Assembly (NCBI GenBank): GCA_024636425.1
Contig: JAGXHB010000233.1
Coordinates: forward strand, 1 to 8,907
Length of the DNA stretch: 8,907 nt
Reading direction: 5' to 3'
DNA from: Roseobacter sp.
Lineage (GTDB): Bacteria; Pseudomonadota; Alphaproteobacteria; Rhodobacterales; Rhodobacteraceae
Part shown: positions 1-4,668 of the stretch, piece after piece
Layout: the number at the start of each line of letters is the position of its first letter
How positions within the stretch are numbered: position 1 is the first letter of the stretch
The notes under the pieces: generated by a model
Database searches by the model: none
Told to the model about the DNA's origin: nothing
Seen by the model: the letters and a program-made list of their open reading frames with translations, nothing else
Translations under genes and position numbers: made by a program

Positions 1-520
1 GATTGTTGGGCGTTACCAGCGCGATGGCGCGGGTGCGGGATGTGATGAGGGCCGCTGCGGCGTCGGGATCGGGAAGCAGATCCGCGCCGGTTTGCAGTGT
101 AACGGCGGTGACGCCTGACATGTCCAGCCACATTTTATGGTTGAAATACCAAGGGGTTGGAAGGATTACTTCATCCCCTTCGGCACAGAGCGATGCGATG
201 GCTGCAGCAAAAGCCTGATTGCAGCCGGAGGTGATCGCAGTCTGGTCCGCCTGGACGTTTCCCGCATAGTGTCGCGATGTCTGTGCCGCCAGCTCAGCGC
301 GCAGCTCTGACATGCCCAGAACGGGTCCGTAAAGATGTGCGTCGTCACGGGTCAGCGCGACATCGGCCATCACCTCGCGCAGCGCCCGTGGCGGCGGCTC
401 GACCGGTGCTGCCTGACTGACATTTATCAAAGGGCGGTCGGCAGGAAACTCAACACCGGCAAGCCAGCGGCGCGCCTCCATCACGGGCGGGGCAAAGGTG
501 GACGCGGTACGGGTCAACAT
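1..520 (-). CDS. Class I/II (fold type I) PLP-dependent aminotransferase, 3' end cut by window edge
   Basis: Read on the minus strand, an open frame starts at ATG 520-518 and runs off the left edge after 173 codons. AGGAG at 530-534 lies 9 nt before the ATG and supports this start. The protein shows the usual N-terminal half of aspartate-aminotransferase-like enzymes. LYGPVLGMSELRAEL (63-77) is the substrate-loop and helix region. ITSGCNQAF (96-104) is the PLP-phosphate-binding turn. PTPWYFNH (121-128) holds the aromatic residue that stacks on the PLP ring. LVTPNN (168-173) begins the (N)NPTG motif. The Schiff-base lysine would lie beyond the window, so activity cannot be confirmed. Substrate specificity cannot be read from this half. 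It is third in a same-strand cluster after fabI and gpt, 133 nt beyond gpt, and I see no convincing small gene or terminator in that gap. Family assignment is firm; the exact reaction is unknown. Confidence 0.9.
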   Translation of the reverse strand, partial: MLTRTASTFAPPVMEARRWLAGVEFPADRPLINVSQAAPVEPPPRALREVMADVALTRDDAHLYGPVLGMSELRAELAAQTSRHYAGNVQADQTAITSGCNQAFAAAIASLCAEGDEVILPTPWYFNHKMWLDMSGVTAVTLQTGADLLPDPDAAAALITSRTRAIALVTPNN

Positions 521-653
521 CTGGGCCGTCTCCTGTAGCAAGGGGGGTATGTCTTCGGTGAGGGTATTCAGGAGCCAGAGAAGGAAGGGCGCGGTGCGCG
601 TTTTCCAAATGGTCTGAAATCCTCGCCGAAGGCATGGAATCTTTTATGGGACG

Positions 654-1166
654 TCATTCCTTGCCGCGGTAGGGTTCGACATATTGCAACGCCATGTCCC
701 ACGGAAAGAAAATCCAGGTGTCCTGACTGACTTCGGTAATGAACGTATCAACCTGCGGCCGGCCCTTGGGTTTTGCATAAACCGTCGCAAGATGGGCGTT
801 GGGATAAAGTCTGCGCACCACTTCGAGCGTCTTGCCGGAATCCACCAGATCGTCGATGATCAGAATACCCGTGCCGTCGCCCATCAAGGCCGCATCAGGG
901 GCCTTGAGCACAACAGCGTCCGACTGGTCCTGATGGTCGTAGGATTTGATCGAGATCGTGTCCACCGTGCGGATATCAAGCTCGCGCGCGGCAATCATCG
1001 CGGGGGCCATGCCGCCGCGGGTAATTGCCACGACGGCGCGCCAGCCGCCTTGGTCCGGACCCATCCCGTCAAGTCGCCAAGCCAGCGCCCGGCTGTCGCG
1101 GTGGATCTGGTCCCAACTGATGTGAAACCCCTTTTCATGGGGCAGGCGCGAGGGATCCTTGCTCAT
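654..1166 (-). CDS. gpt: Xanthine phosphoribosyltransferase
   Basis: A 170-residue type I phosphoribosyltransferase that salvages xanthine (and usually guanine) with PRPP to give XMP/GMP. The PRPP-binding signature ILIIDDLVDSGKT is at 101-113, and the pyrophosphate loop TRGG is at 49-52. It follows the E. coli Gpt pattern closely: ARELDIRTVDT near 60-70, SYDH at 75-78, AKPKGRP at 131-137, and QDTWI...PWDM at 148-158, where Trp151-Ile152 line the purine pocket. It is about 18 residues longer than the 152-residue E. coli enzyme, mainly through an N-terminal extension and small insertions. ATG 1166-1164 begins only 4 nt after the fabI stop, and AAGGAA, within the last fabI codons, can serve as its ribosome-binding site. 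This argues for co-transcription and coupled translation with fabI. Identity is confident by recognition of the family. Confidence 0.95.
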   Translation of the reverse strand: MSKDPSRLPHEKGFHISWDQIHRDSRALAWRLDGMGPDQGGWRAVVAITRGGMAPAMIAARELDIRTVDTISIKSYDHQDQSDAVVLKAPDAALMGDGTGILIIDDLVDSGKTLEVVRRLYPNAHLATVYAKPKGRPQVDTFITEVSQDTWIFFPWDMALQYVEPYRGKE

Positions 1167-1170
1167 GTGC

Positions 1171-1977
1171 CTATTCCTTCACCATGTCGGGGGCATCAAC
1201 GGCTTTCATGCCCACCACATGATAGCCGGCATCGACATGAAGGTTTTCCCCGGTGGTGCCGGACCCCAGATCGCTGAGCAGGAAAAGCGCGGATTTGCCC
1301 ACATCATCGATCGTGACATTACGTCGCAGCGGCGAGTTGTATTCGTTCCATTTCATGATGTAGCGGAAATCGCCGATGCCCGATGCGGCAAGCGTCTTGA
1401 TCGGCCCGGCGCTGATGGCGTTCACACGGATACCGTCCTTGCCCAGATCCTCGGCCAGATATTTAACTGACGCTTCGAGCGCGGCTTTGGCAACGCCCAT
1501 CACGTTGTAGTGCGGCATGACCTTCTCGGCCCCATAGTATGTCAGCGTTACAGCACTGCCGCCCTTGGTCATCATCTTTTCGGCGCGCTGCATTACGGCG
1601 GTAAAGGAATAGACCGATATGTCCATGGACATCGCAAAGTTCCGGCGGCTGGTATCGACATAGCGGCCGCGCAGTTCGTTCTTGTCGGAAAATCCGATCG
1701 CATGGACAATGAAATCAAGGCTGTCCCAGCTTTTCTTGAGCATATCGAAGAGCGCATCAATCGACTCTTCCGAGCCTACGTCGCACGGCAGCACCAGATT
1801 GCTGCCCACTTGCGCTGCCAGCGGATCAACCCGCTTTTTCAGCGCATCTCCCTGATACGAGAACGCAAGTTCCGCCCCGGCGTCTGCCAGTGTGCGCGCG
1901 ATGCCCCAAGCAATCGACTTGTCATTGGCAAGGCCCATGATCAGTCCACGCTTACCGGCCATCAAGTCATTTGCCAT
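1171..1977 (-). CDS. fabI: Enoyl-[acyl-carrier-protein] reductase (NADH), FabI
   Basis: A 268-residue short-chain dehydrogenase-type enoyl-ACP reductase, catalysing the last step of each cytosolic type II fatty-acid elongation cycle. The FabI-type nucleotide-binding segment GLANDKSIAWGIA is at 15-27. The catalytic block has the FabI spacing, with Tyr147, Tyr157 and Lys164 matching E. coli Tyr146, Tyr156 and Lys163. AISAGPIKTLAASGI (187-201) is the mobile substrate-binding loop. Positions that contact triclosan in E. coli FabI look conserved (Gly95, Met160, Phe204), so there is no visible resistance substitution. Length is normal for the family. The ATG at 1977-1975 is preceded by AAGGAAG 4 nt upstream. 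It heads the leftward cluster with gpt and is divergent from pdxH. Some alphaproteobacteria carry two FabI paralogs, and this window cannot say whether this is the only copy. Confidence 0.97.
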   Translation of the reverse strand: MANDLMAGKRGLIMGLANDKSIAWGIARTLADAGAELAFSYQGDALKKRVDPLAAQVGSNLVLPCDVGSEESIDALFDMLKKSWDSLDFIVHAIGFSDKNELRGRYVDTSRRNFAMSMDISVYSFTAVMQRAEKMMTKGGSAVTLTYYGAEKVMPHYNVMGVAKAALEASVKYLAEDLGKDGIRVNAISAGPIKTLAASGIGDFRYIMKWNEYNSPLRRNVTIDDVGKSALFLLSDLGSGTTGENLHVDAGYHVVGMKAVDAPDMVKE

Positions 1978-2014
1978 TTTACTTCCTTCGACTATCTCGC
2001 TGAATTACAGTCCG

Positions 2015-2042
2015 GTTTATGTCATCAGCTGTTTGGCAGCAA
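2015..2042 (-). promoter_or_regulatory. Possible fabI promoter
   Basis: On the minus strand TTGCTG (2042-2037) and ATAAAC (2020-2015) are separated by 16 nt and lie about 40-65 nt before the fabI ATG. The match to -35/-10 consensus is moderate only. It is the best-placed pair I could find by eye. Confidence 0.25.
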
Positions 2043-2066
2043 GGCTACACCTGATCGTGACAGATT

Positions 2067-2105
2067 GTCGCAACCTACGGGTGTGTCGGATTTGATAGGT
2101 GCGAC
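2067..2105. repeat. Bulged inverted repeat between fabI and pdxH
   Basis: GTCGCAACCTA (2067-2077) and TAGGTGCGAC (2096-2105) are complementary over ten pairs with one unpaired A in the left arm and an 18-nt loop. On the plus strand TTTT follows immediately. It lies in the divergent region and could be a folded leader, an operator or a weak terminator. Nothing visible decides between these. Confidence 0.5.
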
Positions 2106-2121
2106 TTTTCGTTGTTAGTGT

Positions 2122-2141
2122 GTGTCTTTTTACGTAGACAC
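2122..2141. promoter_or_regulatory. Palindromic operator-like site upstream of pdxH
   Basis: GTGTCT (2122-2127) and AGACAC (2136-2141) form a perfect 6-bp inverted repeat around TTTTACGT, 46 nt before the pdxH ATG. The size and symmetry suit a dimeric transcription-factor site. I do not recognise the regulator, and a chance palindrome cannot be excluded. Confidence 0.35.
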
Positions 2142-2187
2142 TTGGTAAGAGCAGCGGAAGATACGTGCCGGAAAGTTTGTGAGAATC

Positions 2188-2793
2188 ATGGAAGAACGTA
2201 AGGGCATATTTGCAGGCGACGACCCTTTTGCGATTGCGCAAAGGTGGTTGCAGGATGCGACGGAAGTCGAAATCAACGATCCCAATGCCATTGCCCTGTC
2301 AACGGTTGATGCAGGCGGGATGCCGAATGCGCGGATGGTGTTGCTCAAGGAGATCGAGGTGAACGCCTTTGTCTTCTATACCAACTACACCAGCGCCAAG
2401 GCCGCCGAACTGGATCAGGCGGGCAAGGGCGCGTTCGTTGTGCATTGGAAATCCTTGCGCCGGCAAATCCGCGTGCGTGGGCTGATCATGAGAGAGGATG
2501 GCCCTCAGGCCGATGACTACTACAAGTCACGCTCGCTCAAAAGCCGACTGGGAGCGTGGGCGTCTGACCAGTCGAAGCCGCTGGCGAGCCGTGCCGCGCT
2601 GATGGCCGAGGTTGCCAAGGTCACGGCAACAAAGGGCACCAATCCCGACCGGCCCCCGTTTTGGGGCGGATACCGTCTGACCCCGGTCGAGATTGAATTT
2701 TGGGCAGACGGTGATTTCCGTCTGCATGATCGTTTCGTTTGGCGTCGTGCCGATATAGCTGCAGCTTGGACTGTCACCAGATTGAACCCGTAG
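2188..2793 (+). CDS. pdxH: Pyridoxamine/pyridoxine 5'-phosphate oxidase
   Basis: An FMN-dependent oxidase of about 201 residues that converts PNP or PMP to pyridoxal 5'-phosphate, the last step of DXP-dependent vitamin B6 synthesis and salvage. From the ATG at 2188 the blocks are ARMVLLKEIE (48-57, FMN phosphate site), FVFYTNYTSAKAAEL (61-75), HWKSLRRQIRVRG (86-98) and SRSLKSRLGAWAS (114-126). They continue with PFWGGYRLTP (157-166) and EFWADGDFRLHDRF (170-183), in which Arg178 and His180 match the PLP-binding RLH of E. coli PdxH. An in-frame GTG at 2179 would add three residues. I prefer ATG 2188 because family members I remember start just before the IFAGDDPF block, but neither start has a well-spaced Shine-Dalgarno: GGAAAG at 2170-2175 is 3 nt from the GTG and 12 nt from the ATG. 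The gene is divergent from fabI. Confidence 0.95.
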   Translation: MEERKGIFAGDDPFAIAQRWLQDATEVEINDPNAIALSTVDAGGMPNARMVLLKEIEVNAFVFYTNYTSAKAAELDQAGKGAFVVHWKSLRRQIRVRGLIMREDGPQADDYYKSRSLKSRLGAWASDQSKPLASRAALMAEVAKVTATKGTNPDRPPFWGGYRLTPVEIEFWADGDFRLHDRFVWRRADIAAAWTVTRLNP

Positions 2794-2805
2794 GGCGCAA
2801 TGAAC

Positions 2806-2822
2806 GGGGGATTTTTGCCCCC
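2806..2822 (+). terminator. Short GC hairpin after pdxH, possible weak terminator
   Basis: GGGGG (2806-2810) and CCCCC (2818-2822) can pair around a T-rich 7-nt loop, 13 nt after the pdxH stop. Only two Ts follow, so termination would be weak. It lies upstream of the preferred cold-shock gene start, which fits that gene beginning at 2857 rather than at the ATG at 2800. Confidence 0.3.
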
Positions 2823-2845
2823 TTGGTGCACCAGAGATAAAGACC

Positions 2846-2850
2846 AAAGG
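2846..2850 (+). promoter_or_regulatory. Ribosome-binding site that fixes a GTG start
   Basis: AAAGG sits 6 nt before GTG 2857-2859. The longer frame from ATG 2800 would add 19 residues (including PPWCTRDKDQ) that do not look like part of a cold-shock protein and would read through the GGGGG/CCCCC hairpin. The GTG is therefore the likelier start. Confidence 0.6.
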
Positions 2851-2856
2851 ACATTT

Positions 2857-3405
2857 GTGTCAGAAATAGAATGTAATGATCCGGTAGTTTCGGGCGTGGT
2901 AAAGTGGTTTGACCCAACCAAGGGGTTCGGCTTTGTGCTGTCGGACGAGGGTGGGCCGGATATCCTGTTGCACGTCAACGTGCTGCGCAATTACGGCCAA
3001 AGCTCGGTTGCGGACGGGGCCCGGATCAAGGTGTCGGCGCATAAGACGGAGCGGGGGGTGCAGGCGACGCAGGTTCATGCGATCTCTCCACCGCAGGCGA
3101 TGGAAACAGCGGCCCTTGCCGACATCATGGGGGTTGATCCGAAGGATGTCGCGGCCGCCCCGATCGAGCCTGCACGGGTCAAGTGGTTCGACAAGTCCAA
3201 GGGGTTCGGGTTTGCAAATATCTTCGGGAAAAGCGAAGATATATTTCTGCATATCGAAGTGTTGCGCCAATCAGGTCTGTCCGACCTTCAACCGGGCGAG
3301 GCGTTGGCGCTGCGTGTAATTTTGGGTGAACGCGGCAAGATGGCCGCAGAGGTGCATGCATGGGAAGCAGTCAGACTGAACCAGGACGGAGAAGCCGAAA
3401 GCTAG
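2857..3405 (+). CDS. Protein with two cold-shock domains
   Basis: From the GTG start the protein is 182 residues with two tandem cold-shock (OB-fold) domains, roughly 11-77 and 104-170, joined by a linker rich in Ala, Asp and Pro. Each domain keeps the WFD-x-x-KGFGF nucleic-acid-binding strand (RNP-1): WFDPTKGFGF at 17-26 and WFDKSKGFGF at 110-119. The RNP-2 strands are DILLHV (35-40) and DIFLHI (128-133), so the first aromatic of the usual VFVHF motif is Leu in domain 1. The expected role is binding single-stranded RNA or DNA as a chaperone or antiterminator in the cytoplasm. Double-domain cold-shock proteins are known from alphaproteobacteria, and no induction by cold can be read here. The start choice rests on AAAGG at 2846-2850. 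The 3' end overlaps the DUF192 gene by 46 nt in another frame, so the two are probably co-transcribed. Confidence 0.9.
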   Translation: MSEIECNDPVVSGVVKWFDPTKGFGFVLSDEGGPDILLHVNVLRNYGQSSVADGARIKVSAHKTERGVQATQVHAISPPQAMETAALADIMGVDPKDVAAAPIEPARVKWFDKSKGFGFANIFGKSEDIFLHIEVLRQSGLSDLQPGEALALRVILGERGKMAAEVHAWEAVRLNQDGEAES

Positions 3406-3863
3406 GCTTTGCTGCTCTGACAGCGGTGGTGATGGGCATCGGGCAGGGGGCGTTGGCCGCCTGCAGTGACGGTGCCGTTGCGTTGCGGGGTGACTGGGGG
3501 CAGGCGCGGTTCAGCGTCGAACTTGCGGATGATGTGGGCGAACGCGCGCGGGGGCTGATGTTCCGCGAGAGCATGCCCGCAAGTTCGGGGATGCTGTTTG
3601 TCTACGAACGTCCGCAAACCCTGAGCTTCTGGATGCGCAACACGCTGATTCCTCTGGATATGCTGTTTGTTGATTCGCGTGGTGTGGTTCAACACATTCA
3701 CAGCAATGCCGTGCCCCTGGACGAAACGCCGATCACGGGCGGCGACAACATGCTTGCCGTGCTGGAAATCAACGGGGGTCTGGCCCGCCGTATGGGCATT
3801 ACCGAAGGCTCGGAACTGCGGCATCCGGCCTTTGCCGCCTCAGAGCCGGCATGGCCCTGCTAA
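3360..3863 (+). CDS. Exported DUF192 family protein
   Basis: A 167-residue protein with an N-terminal export signal: basic RRSRK (10-14), a hydrophobic stretch about 15-33, and a possible signal peptidase I site after GALA (33). Because LAAC (32-35) also fits a lipobox, it may instead be a lipoprotein with Cys35 as the acylated residue. The mature part is a complete DUF192 domain (about 45-157), with RARGLMFRESMP (62-73), GMLFVYE (77-83), FWMRNTLIPLDMLFVD (90-105) and NAVPLDETPI (116-125). DUF192 is a small secreted-protein family of no settled biochemical function. The ATG at 3360 has GAGG about 8-10 nt upstream and lies inside the cold-shock gene (46-nt overlap). Starting later would remove the basic part of the signal peptide, so I keep this start. 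The last residue is Cys. Confidence 0.88.
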   Translation: MGSSQTEPGRRSRKLGFAALTAVVMGIGQGALAACSDGAVALRGDWGQARFSVELADDVGERARGLMFRESMPASSGMLFVYERPQTLSFWMRNTLIPLDMLFVDSRGVVQHIHSNAVPLDETPITGGDNMLAVLEINGGLARRMGITEGSELRHPAFAASEPAWPC

Positions 3864-3890
3864 TTCCGTCGATTTTGGTGAAGTTAGGGC

Positions 3891-3919
3891 TTTTCAATCC
3901 AATCACATATGGCTAAGTA
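3891..3919 (+). promoter_or_regulatory. Possible tRNA-Pro promoter
   Basis: TTTTCA (3891-3896) and TAAGTA (3914-3919) are 17 nt apart and end 9 nt before the tRNA. The placement suits a short tRNA leader, but the match to consensus is modest. Confidence 0.25.
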
Positions 3920-3928
3920 AGCCGCAGT

Positions 3929-4005
3929 CGGGGCGTGGCGCAGCCTGGTAGCGCACCTGTTTTGGGTACAGGGGGTCGGATGTTCGAATCATCTCGCCCC
4001 GACCA
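3929..4005 (+). tRNA. tRNA-Pro (anticodon UGG)
   Basis: The 77-nt sequence folds as a complete cloverleaf. The acceptor stem CGGGGCG (3929-3935) pairs perfectly with CGCCCCG (3995-4001). The D stem is GCGC/GCGC with loop AGCCTGGTA. The anticodon stem CCTGT/ACAGG encloses loop TTTGGGT, giving anticodon TGG (3963-3965). There is a 5-nt variable loop, and the T arm is GGATG-TTCGAAT-CATCT with one G-U pair. Discriminator A4002 is followed by an encoded CCA (4003-4005). The first pair C1-G72 is typical of bacterial tRNA-Pro. The UGG isoacceptor can read CCA and CCG, and often all four proline codons. Confidence 0.97.
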
Positions 4006-4055
4006 CTTTTATAATAAACCACATATAGTGTTACTGATCTGCAATTTGCGGATTG

Positions 4056-4075
4056 GAACGCTATATTTGCGTTTT
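4056..4075 (+). terminator. Weak hairpin downstream of tRNA-Pro
   Basis: GAACGC (4056-4061) and GCGTTT (4069-4074) pair, with one G-U, around TATATTT, and the right arm runs into TTTT (4072-4075). It is the only terminator-like fold within about 100 nt of the tRNA end. The stem is short, so confidence is low. Confidence 0.3.
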
Positions 4076-4167
4076 CGCATGTGAATCCTGTGTTGCCGAA
4101 TTGCCCACTGCGGTGCACCACATTTTGTGTGCCAGAATTTCATGCACACTATTTTTCACCCGGAAAG

Positions 4168-4212
4168 TATCCCCAGATTATCCCCAGACGCTTTGGCCGG
4201 GGTCTGGGGATA
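4168..4212. repeat. Three exact copies of the decamer TATCCCCAGA, two forming an inverted repeat
   Basis: Copies are at 4168-4177 (+), 4179-4188 (+) and 4203-4212 (-, read as TCTGGGGATA). The two direct copies start 11 bp apart, one helical turn. The second and third form a perfect 10-bp inverted repeat around a 14-nt loop. As RNA this would be a stable stem-loop, but no T-run follows, so it is not a standard terminator. The second copy with its preceding T reads TTATCCCCA, one base from the E. coli DnaA-box consensus. Confidence 0.8.
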
Positions 4213-4261
4213 TCTCATCCTTTGCGTGAGAAGCCGGCGCTAAACCAACAGGATTATTGCG

Positions 4262-4270
4262 TTATCCACA
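4262..4270 (+). promoter_or_regulatory. DnaA-box consensus sequence
   Basis: TTATCCACA is an exact match to the high-affinity E. coli DnaA box. It lies 50 nt beyond the decamer repeats and about 160-200 nt before the NrdR-like boxes. Only one perfect box is present, so this is a possible regulatory site rather than evidence for a replication origin. Confidence 0.45.
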
Positions 4271-4428
4271 TCCCGTCGCGGGTAAGGATTTTTCGACTGC
4301 CTGTGCATATCAATTCCTTCAACCAGCAGGTGAATCACTGCGCAGGCTCATGGGTCAAACATTTGCGAAACGGTCAAGCCTGATCTTGAGGATCCGGAGG
4401 AATAAAGCCGTTGACCGAGTGGGGCTAC

Positions 4429-4475
4429 ATGCTGCAGTTTGTGCAGATCGAAGGCCATGACACTAAATCTAGTGG
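4429..4475. promoter_or_regulatory. NrdR-box pair upstream of nrdJ
   Basis: ACACTAAATCTAGTGG (4460-4475) matches the NrdR consensus ACACWATATATWGTGT at 13 of 16 positions and is an imperfect palindrome. Exactly 31 bp upstream, ATGCTGCAGTTTGTGC (4429-4444) matches at 9 of 16, mainly in its right half. NrdR boxes normally occur as pairs about three helical turns apart, one often weaker. NrdR is the nucleotide-sensing repressor of ribonucleotide reductase genes, and the next gene is nrdJ, 193 nt downstream. Confidence 0.7.
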
Positions 4476-4668
4476 TTAACGCTAGGCGTCGGGCCGAGCA
4501 GGCAGGTTGAACAAACGCAGCAGTTTTGCACGTTTCCGCCCTTTTTTCGGGCCCGGTATGGCGCGCTGGCTAGGGTGATTTGCCGACCTGTCCTCGATGT
4601 CGCCGTGGCGCCCCGCAAAGACGGAGGCGTTCATTGAATAGAAGTGCTGGAAAATTGGGGCAGCAGAC

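Larger units (their letters stand above)
4006..4668. other. 663-nt gene-poor region between tRNA-Pro and nrdJ
   Basis: No convincing gene is seen. A 100-codon plus-strand frame from GTG 4081 has no ribosome-binding site and resembles nothing I know. The first half is more AT-rich than its neighbours. The region holds a weak hairpin after the tRNA, a triple decamer repeat (4168-4212), a DnaA-box sequence (4262-4270) and an NrdR-like box pair (4429-4475). It then runs about 190 nt to the nrdJ start. That leader contains GCCC/GGGC flanking TTTTTTC (about 4537-4551), a weak fold. I could not find the B12-box expected of a cobalamin riboswitch. TTGACC at 4411-4416 could be a -35 element, but no good -10 follows at 16-18 nt. 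Confidence 0.6.

Noticed and set aside
684..1277. Long plus-strand frames opposite gpt and fabI
   Set aside because: They are shadows of two firmly identified minus-strand genes.
2800..2856. An upstream ATG extending the cold-shock protein by 19 residues
   Set aside because: The extension is not domain-like and spans a GC hairpin, and the GTG at 2857 has a better-placed ribosome-binding site.
3903..4121. A minus-strand frame containing MIRTSDPLYPKQVRYQAAPRP-like sequence
   Set aside because: This is the well-known false protein produced by translating the reverse strand of a tRNA gene. The tRNA-Pro explains it fully.
4168..4212. A CRISPR remnant
   Set aside because: Repeat units are only 10 bp, with 1-bp and 14-bp gaps and mixed orientation. 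No cas genes are present.
4168..4270. A replication origin
   Set aside because: Only one exact DnaA box plus one near match, no obvious AT-rich unwinding element beside them, and no dnaA, parAB, hemE or rep gene nearby.
4081..4383. A 100-codon plus-strand frame starting GTG
   Set aside because: No ribosome-binding site, unremarkable composition, no recognisable family, and it runs through the decamer repeats and the DnaA-box sequence.
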